64,000 nucleotides of DNA from the NCBI RefSeq assembly GCF_002705925.1, contig NZ_NKRE01000001.1, forward strand, positions 626,119 through 690,118, read 5' to 3'. This document shows positions 59,827-64,000 of this stretch, piece after piece. A program made the position numbers and the translations under genes. Below the pieces are notes generated by a model. It did no database searches. It was not told the origin of the DNA and was given only the letters and a program-made list of their open reading frames with translations. Origin of the DNA: Mycobacterium ostraviense. Its GTDB lineage: Bacteria > Actinomycetota > Actinomycetes > Mycobacteriales > Mycobacteriaceae. Positions within the stretch are counted from its first letter, which is position 1. The number at the start of each line of letters is the position of its first letter.

Positions 59827-59920
59827 TTAACCCGGTTGGCCAGACAGGCCGCCGATGCCGGCAATACCGCCGTCGCCGCCGGTGCCGAACAGCAGCCCAC
59901 TGCGACCACCGAATCGGCCC
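59827..59920 (-). pseudogene. C-terminal remnant of a PE_PGRS gene
   Basis: On the minus strand the sequence reads FGGRSGLLFGTGGDGG then IAGIGGLSGQPG and a TAA stop. This is typical PGRS end sequence. No PE domain is nearby. In M. tuberculosis PE_PGRS45 sits after thrS, so this is probably its leftover. It lies 56 bp before the small inverted-repeat element. Confidence 0.7.
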
Positions 59921-59975
59921 AATTTGGCTTGGGGATGCTGCGCCGAAAGTCCTGACCTCAGCTCGATTTCTTAGT

Positions 59976-60184
59976 GCCTGTTCGTAAACATTCATGCGGC
60001 CTGCTGGACGGGCGCTGGTGGGCTGGCGCGGAGGCGTCCCCATCTGGGCTGGTGCGGCGTACCCGATGTCGCTTGTTGGAGTTTACGAGCTACCGCGAGC
60101 CCCGCCTCACGCCCTCACATGACACGCAATCGTTATCACATCGCTATCATCTGCCACTACAGTCACACCCGTTTACGAACAGGC
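59976..60184. mobile_element. 209-bp element with perfect 14-bp terminal inverted repeats (MITE-like)
   Basis: GCCTGTTCGTAAAC (59976-59989) and GTTTACGAACAGGC (60171-60184) are exact inverted ends. Adding three outer bases (AGT and TCT) keeps most of the symmetry. No transposase is encoded. The inside has no clear gene. Size and ends fit a non-autonomous transposon copy; IS256-family ends in mycobacteria can look similar, but I cannot assign a family. A TTA/TAA at each side may be part of the target site. Confidence 0.7.
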
Positions 60185-60266
60185 TCTTAAACGTTCCAAA
60201 AAGATCGGTCGTCGGCTTCGGGCTCGATTTCGCCGGCTTACCGCCGAATGCCGTGCGCAGCCCGGG

Positions 60267-61151
60267 TCAGGCGTTCTGCTCTCCGATGGCCGCCAGCAGC
60301 TCGAATTCGTCGTCGCTCAGCGTGATCTCGGCCGCGGCGACGTTCTCCTCCAAATGCGCCACGCTCGACGTGCCCGGAATCGGCAACATCACCGGTGAGC
60401 GTTTCAGCAACCAGGCCAGCGCCAGCTGCGACGGTGTCGCATGATGCTCGGCCGCGATCTGCCGCAGCGGGCCATCGGCGGCCGCCAGCGGACCCGACGC
60501 CAGCGGGAACCATGGAATGAAGCCGACGCCTTGCTGGGTGGCGAAATCCACGAGTGGTTCGGCGCCCCGCGAGGCCAGGTTGTACATGTTCTGCGCCGAC
60601 ACGATTTCGGTGATCTGCCCGGCCGCCTTCAGTTGGTCGACGTCGATCTCGGACAGGCCGATATGGCGGATCTTGCCTTCGTTCTTCAGCGCGAGCAGTT
60701 CGCCGACTTGATCTTCCAGGGGAACGTGGCGGTCGATGCGATGCAGCTGGAACAGGTCAATGGTGTCGACTCCCAGACGCCGCAGGCTCATCTCGCACTC
60801 CTGGCGCAGATAGCTCGGGTTACCCAACGGAATCCATACCCCCGGCCCCGTCCGTAGCAACCCGGCCTTGGTGGCGATCACCAGCCCGGAGTACGGATGC
60901 AGCGCCTCACGGATGATCTCCTCGGACACGTAGGGGCCGTAGGAATCGGCGGTGTCGATGAAGTTCACGCCCAATTCGACGGCGCGCCGCAACACCCGGA
61001 CGCATTCGGCGCGGTCGGCTGGTGGCCCCCACACGCCCTCACCGGTCAGGCGCATCGCACCGAACCCGAGCCGGTTGATCGTCAAGTCACCCCCGAGGGT
61101 GAATGTTCCGGACGCTGCTGCCAAAGGTTTCGAGGTTTGTGTGGTCACCAT
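60267..61151 (-). CDS. Aldo/keto reductase
   Basis: The 294-residue TIM-barrel oxidoreductase starts ATG 61151. The tetrad is visible: Asp and Tyr in DTADSYGPY, Lys in LVIATKAGLL, His in LFQLHRID. The NADPH site is LPIPGTSSVAHLEENV. It reduces aldehydes or ketones. The physiological substrate cannot be read. It is divergent from the DUF1990 gene with 54 bp between starts. Confidence 0.93.
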   Translation of the reverse strand: MVTTQTSKPLAAASGTFTLGGDLTINRLGFGAMRLTGEGVWGPPADRAECVRVLRRAVELGVNFIDTADSYGPYVSEEIIREALHPYSGLVIATKAGLLRTGPGVWIPLGNPSYLRQECEMSLRRLGVDTIDLFQLHRIDRHVPLEDQVGELLALKNEGKIRHIGLSEIDVDQLKAAGQITEIVSAQNMYNLASRGAEPLVDFATQQGVGFIPWFPLASGPLAAADGPLRQIAAEHHATPSQLALAWLLKRSPVMLPIPGTSSVAHLEENVAAAEITLSDDEFELLAAIGEQNA

Positions 61152-61205
61152 TCCGACCGTACGCCGCCGACCCGGCACCGCAATCCGTCGTGGCAAGCTG
61201 GGTGT

Positions 61206-61709
61206 GTGGACCTGGATGCGCTCGCCGACCTTCAGCTGACCTATCCCGAAGTTGGCGCCACTGCGGCCGCGCAGCTGCCGCCGGGCTACGGTCACCTCAG
61301 CATGTCGGCCCAGATCGGTTCTGGCCGTGCGCGTTTCGAGCAGGCCGCCGACGCCGTCATGCGCTGGGGCATGCAGCGCGGAGCCGGCCTGGGCGTTGCG
61401 GCGAGTTCCGACGTCGCGGTGGTTTCGGCGATCGTGGTGGTCAAGATGATGGGTCTGCTGCGTGCGCCCTGCCGCGTCGTGTACGTCATCGACGAACCCG
61501 ACGTCCGCGGATTCGCCTACGGCACGCTGCCGGGTCACCCGGAGTCCGGGGAGGAACGGTTCGCGGTGCGCTACGACGCGAACACCTCCGCGGTATACGC
61601 GGAGGTGTCGGCGTTCTCCCGGCCCGCGACCTGGTGGAGCAAGCTGGGCGGCCCGTTCGTTGCGGTGGCCCAGCGCATCATGGCCAAGCGCTACCTGCGC
61701 GGGGTGTGA
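61206..61709 (+). CDS. DUF1990 family protein (Rv2616-like)
   Basis: The 167-residue protein starts GTG 61206 (DLDALADLQLTYPEVG). It contains the DUF1990 pattern HLSMSAQIGSGRARFEQAAD, RVVYVIDEPDVRGFAYGTLPGHPESGEERF and FSRPATWWSKLGGP. Function is unknown; the fold is thought to bind small ligands. It is convergent with the DoxX-like gene, 9 bp apart. Confidence 0.85.
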   Translation: MDLDALADLQLTYPEVGATAAAQLPPGYGHLSMSAQIGSGRARFEQAADAVMRWGMQRGAGLGVAASSDVAVVSAIVVVKMMGLLRAPCRVVYVIDEPDVRGFAYGTLPGHPESGEERFAVRYDANTSAVYAEVSAFSRPATWWSKLGGPFVAVAQRIMAKRYLRGV

Positions 61710-61718
61710 CCGGGACGG

Positions 61719-62174
61719 TCAACGGCTCCCGATGCTGCCCCGGTGCGCGCCCTCGGCCAACCGGGCCAGGGCCACAGCACCGGCCAGCAAACCGAAGTCA
61801 CGCAGCGCGACGTCGTAGAACCCCGGACCGGTGACCAGGTCGAGGATGATCCCGGCCAGCCAGGCGGCCACCACCCAGGCACCAAAGCGCGGCACCACCG
61901 CCACCAACACACCGGCAGCGATCTCGATCACGCCCACCAGGTACATGCACTGGTCGGCGGTACCGGGAACCAGGTTGTCGATCCAACCGGCCAGGTACAT
62001 GCTCCAGTGATGCGGGTGGGTCAGCAGATTGAAGAACTTGTCCAACCCGAACGCGATGGGCGCCACCGTGAACACGGTTCGAAGCAGCAGGTACGCCGAA
62101 TATGCCGGGTCCTTCAACTGGTCGGCGAAGGCGGGCGCTCCGGCGCCTGGTTGGGTGGCTTGTCTGGTACTCAT
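61719..62174 (-). CDS. DoxX-like small membrane protein (Rv2617c-like)
   Basis: The 151-residue protein starts ATG 62174 with a GGAGGGG site. Four membrane helices are visible (YLLLRTVFTVAPIAFGLDKFF, MYLVGVIEIAAGVLVAVV, WVVAAWLAGIILDLV, and the C-terminal FGLLAGAVALARLA). The GLDKF motif and helix spacing suit the DoxX family. In M. tuberculosis a relative has been linked to virulence interactions; role here unknown. It is divergent from the regulator at 62262. Confidence 0.85.
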   Translation of the reverse strand: MSTRQATQPGAGAPAFADQLKDPAYSAYLLLRTVFTVAPIAFGLDKFFNLLTHPHHWSMYLAGWIDNLVPGTADQCMYLVGVIEIAAGVLVAVVPRFGAWVVAAWLAGIILDLVTGPGFYDVALRDFGLLAGAVALARLAEGAHRGSIGSR

Positions 62175-62198
62175 GACCCCTCCATTTCTATAGGATAA

Positions 62199-62253
62199 TG
62201 TTTTGTACGTTAGAACGTGTAAGCTGTAGCGTCAAGTGTTTTGTCTCTTAGAA
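62199..62253. promoter_or_regulatory. Paired direct repeats TGTTTTGTnnnTTAGAA in a divergent promoter
   Basis: TGTTTTGTACGTTAGAA (62199-62215) and TGTTTTGTCTCTTAGAA (62237-62253) are identical except for three spacer bases and lie 38 bp apart. The second ends 8 bp before the regulator ATG; the first is 25 bp before the DoxX-like start. The layout suits binding sites for the adjacent HTH regulator, controlling both genes. Confidence 0.65.
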
Positions 62254-62261
62254 ATTGACTG

Positions 62262-62957
62262 ATGACCGACTCACTCGAACGCAACGCCGCCGGGATCGGG
62301 GCACTGGCCGACCCGGTGCGTCATCGGCTCTACGACTACGTGTGCTCACAACCGGGGCCGGTGAGCCGCGACCAGGCGGCCGACGCCCTGGGCATCCCCC
62401 ACCACCAGGCCAAATTCCACCTCGACCGACTCACTGCCGAGGGCCTGCTGGAGACCGACTACGCACGCGTGACGGGCCGCTCCGGCCCCGGTGCGGGGCG
62501 GACCGCCAAGCTGTACCGCAGGGCTCGACGCGATATCGCGATCAGCCTTCCGCAGCGGGAGTACGAGCTGGCCGGACGGCTGATGGCCGCGGCCATCGCC
62601 CGGTCGGCCACCACCGGCGAGCGCGCCGTCGAGGTGCTCAACCAGGTCGCCCACGGCTACGGCCAGACGATCGGCAACGGCGTCGCCAAGCCCGCGGATG
62701 CCGCAGCGGCGCTCGAGGTGGCGTTGCGGGTGCTGCGCCGGCACGGCTACGAACCCCGCCGCACCGATGGCGAAGTCGAGCTGGCGAACTGCCCATTCCA
62801 TGCGCTGGCCCAGGAGCAGACCGAGCTGGCCTGCACCATGAACCACGCGCTGATCACCGGGGTGTCCGACGCCCTGGCGCCGCACGGCCCCGACGCTCGG
62901 CTGGACCCCGGGCCGGACCGGTGTTGCGTCGTACTCAAGCGCCGGTCGAGCCTATGA
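62262..62957 (+). CDS. ArsR/HTH-type regulator with C-terminal Cys-rich sensory domain (Rv2618-like)
   Basis: The 231-residue protein has an N-terminal winged helix (DPVRHRLYDYVCSQPGPVSRDQAADALGIPHHQAKFHLDRLTAEGLL) and a C-terminal domain with ELANCPFHALAQ, TELACTMNHALI and a terminal CCVVLK. The spaced Cys/His residues may bind a metal or an Fe-S cluster, as in related SufR/DUF regulators. It overlaps the end of the convergent nitronate monooxygenase by 6 bp. It likely controls itself and the DoxX-like gene through the repeats at 62199-62253. Confidence 0.85.
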   Translation: MTDSLERNAAGIGALADPVRHRLYDYVCSQPGPVSRDQAADALGIPHHQAKFHLDRLTAEGLLETDYARVTGRSGPGAGRTAKLYRRARRDIAISLPQREYELAGRLMAAAIARSATTGERAVEVLNQVAHGYGQTIGNGVAKPADAAAALEVALRVLRRHGYEPRRTDGEVELANCPFHALAQEQTELACTMNHALITGVSDALAPHGPDARLDPGPDRCCVVLKRRSSL

Positions 62958-63899
62958 GCCCCAGCGACCGAGCAAACGCTTCGCACCCGAGCACATCCGC
63001 CCGATAACCTCGGCCGCCGACGCGTCGTCACCGATCATCCCGACGCCCTGCCCCGCGTCGACCGGGACCACCCGCAGATCTTCGGCGGCGACCGCGGCGG
63101 CCAACCGCGCCCGGGCATCCGGGTCAGCGGCCAGCTCATCCTCCCGGCCCGTCCAGTGCGCGACGAAGTCGTTGGCCAACACCCGTGAGGGATATTGCTC
63201 CGGCCAGGGCAAGCCGGCGGCGACGTCGAAGACCCGGCTGACCCGGGTGTCGGTTTCGCGTGCCGCGATCAGGGCCTGACGGCTGCCCTCACTGGTCAGC
63301 GCCTCGGGGCACGCCGCCAGCCGGGTGCCCACCCAGGCACCGCTGGCACCGGCGGCCAGCACCGCGGCCAGGCTCCGGGGCGAGGCGATGCCACCGCCGG
63401 CCAGCACCGGCACCGACACGGCTTCCAGAACGACGTCCAGCAACGGCAGCGTTCCGAGTCGCATCTCGCCGTGGCCGCCCCCCTCGGCCCCGCGCGCGAC
63501 CACGATGTCAACACCCGCATCGACCGCGCGACGGGCTCCGGCGCCGTCGTAAACCTGTGTGGCCGTGACGATTCCGGCGTCGTGCGCGTTGGCTACCCAG
63601 GACCAGTCGGTACCGAAGCTGACCGACAACAGCGCCGGCCGCGCGGCCAGCGCATCCTCCAGCAGGCCAACCTCACCGCGCATCACCCAGTCGACCAGCC
63701 CGATCCCGAACCTGCCGGTAACCTGCCGCAGCTGTTCGGCCAGCGACGCCCTGGTCGCGGTGCTGCCCATGCCGATCATGCCCAGGCCGCCGGCAGCGGT
63801 GACGGCGGCGGCTAATCGACCGCCGGCCACCCCGCCCATGGGCGCGTTGACGATGGGCACCTGCAGGCCGAAGCCCCGGGACCAGGGTGTGGAGAGCAC
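62952..63899 (-). CDS. Nitronate monooxygenase / 2-nitropropane dioxygenase family flavoprotein
   Basis: The 315-residue TIM-barrel flavoprotein begins MLSTPWSRGFGLQVPIVNAPM, with the FMN-binding APMGGVAGGRLAAAVTAAGGLG. It also has ARGAEGGGHGEM (catalytic-region His), VPVLAGGGIASPRSLAAVLAAGASGAWVGTR. It would oxidise nitronates or similar using FMN. A Rv1894c/Rv3553-type paralogue set exists in mycobacteria. Convergent with the regulator gene. Confidence 0.9.
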   Translation of the reverse strand: MLSTPWSRGFGLQVPIVNAPMGGVAGGRLAAAVTAAGGLGMIGMGSTATRASLAEQLRQVTGRFGIGLVDWVMRGEVGLLEDALAARPALLSVSFGTDWSWVANAHDAGIVTATQVYDGAGARRAVDAGVDIVVARGAEGGGHGEMRLGTLPLLDVVLEAVSVPVLAGGGIASPRSLAAVLAAGASGAWVGTRLAACPEALTSEGSRQALIAARETDTRVSRVFDVAAGLPWPEQYPSRVLANDFVAHWTGREDELAADPDARARLAAAVAAEDLRVVPVDAGQGVGMIGDDASAAEVIGRMCSGAKRLLGRWGS

Positions 63900-63968
63900 G
63901 CCTAGGAGGGTGGTGTTTTTCGCGTGGCGTTGACCCGATAGTCGGGCGTGATCGGTGAGAATGGTTGG

Positions 63969-64000
63969 GTGAGTTTGGGTTTGACGCCGAAGCAGGCGGA
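63969..64000 (+). CDS. Start of an unidentified ORF at the window edge
   Basis: A GTG at 63969 opens a frame reading VSLGLTPKQA up to the edge. The short N-terminus could belong to a transposase or other gene; too little is visible to assign. Bases 63900-63968 hold no other feature I can name. Confidence 0.25.
   Translation, partial: MSLGLTPKQA

Noticed and set aside
1..64000. tRNA or rRNA genes
   Set aside because: I saw no CCA-proximal GTTCGA-type T-arm in a cloverleaf context and no rRNA sequence; a covariance search could not be run.

Overview
This window comes from a slow-growing Mycobacterium related to, but distinct from, the M. tuberculosis complex. GC content is high, GTG and TTG starts are common, and there are PE_PGRS, PPE and 13E12-repeat genes. 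The gene order follows the M. tuberculosis H37Rv stretch of roughly Rv2568c to Rv2618. Family names come from recognising conserved motifs and this gene order from memory; no database search was run.

Layout. 1-7841 is a conserved block: metallopeptidase, transglutaminase, FUSC-type membrane protein, aspS, a PanE-like reductase, an SRPBCC protein and a neutral zinc metallopeptidase. About 7849-13340 is an accessory insertion between the Rv2575-like and Rv2576c-like genes. It holds a cytochrome P450, a 22-codon peptide gene, a SAM methyltransferase, a zinc-ribbon/YVTN-propeller membrane protein, a DapA-like aldolase, a truncated class II aldolase, a second peptide-like ORF and gene remnants. 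13.5-20.9 kb has a secreted protein, patatin, an mmpL remnant, a radical SAM protein, a 13E12 protein, hisS, a glyoxalase II-like hydrolase and a cyclophilin. 21-29.3 kb (all minus) is relA, apt, a DppA-like lipoprotein, secF, secD and yajC. 29.5-38.3 kb has gabT, a broken hydrolase, a MarR regulator, carboxylic acid reductase (fadD9), a membrane protein and PE_PGRS. 38.3-45.1 kb has ruvCAB, a membrane-protein operon ending in speE, and a YebC-type regulator. 45.3-50.8 kb has pdxT and tesB2 with a pdxS carrying a large internal deletion, then one intact and one decayed PPE/PE-PPE gene. 50.9-57.4 kb is the operon thrS-HIT-pgsA1-patA-pimA-NUDIX for phosphatidylinositol and PIM synthesis. 57.5-64 kb has metabolic and regulatory genes, a PGRS remnant and a small terminal-inverted-repeat element.

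Most interesting system. Three short ORFs (6154, 9201, 12949) share a motif [S/T]-[H/Y]-E-x-L-F followed by an acidic stretch and an F-x-(x)-V segment. One of them (9201-9269, strong ribosome binding site) sits between a P450 with an altered oxygen-activation motif and a methyltransferase, with palindromes before it and an 11-bp perfect stem after it. This looks like a candidate P450/methyltransferase-modified peptide (RiPP-like) locus. That is inference: no product is known to me.

Other notable points are the pdxS deletion beside an intact pdxT, operator-like dyads (before the 6154 peptide, the mmpL remnant, fadD9 and the Rv2618-like regulator), and several genes in decay.
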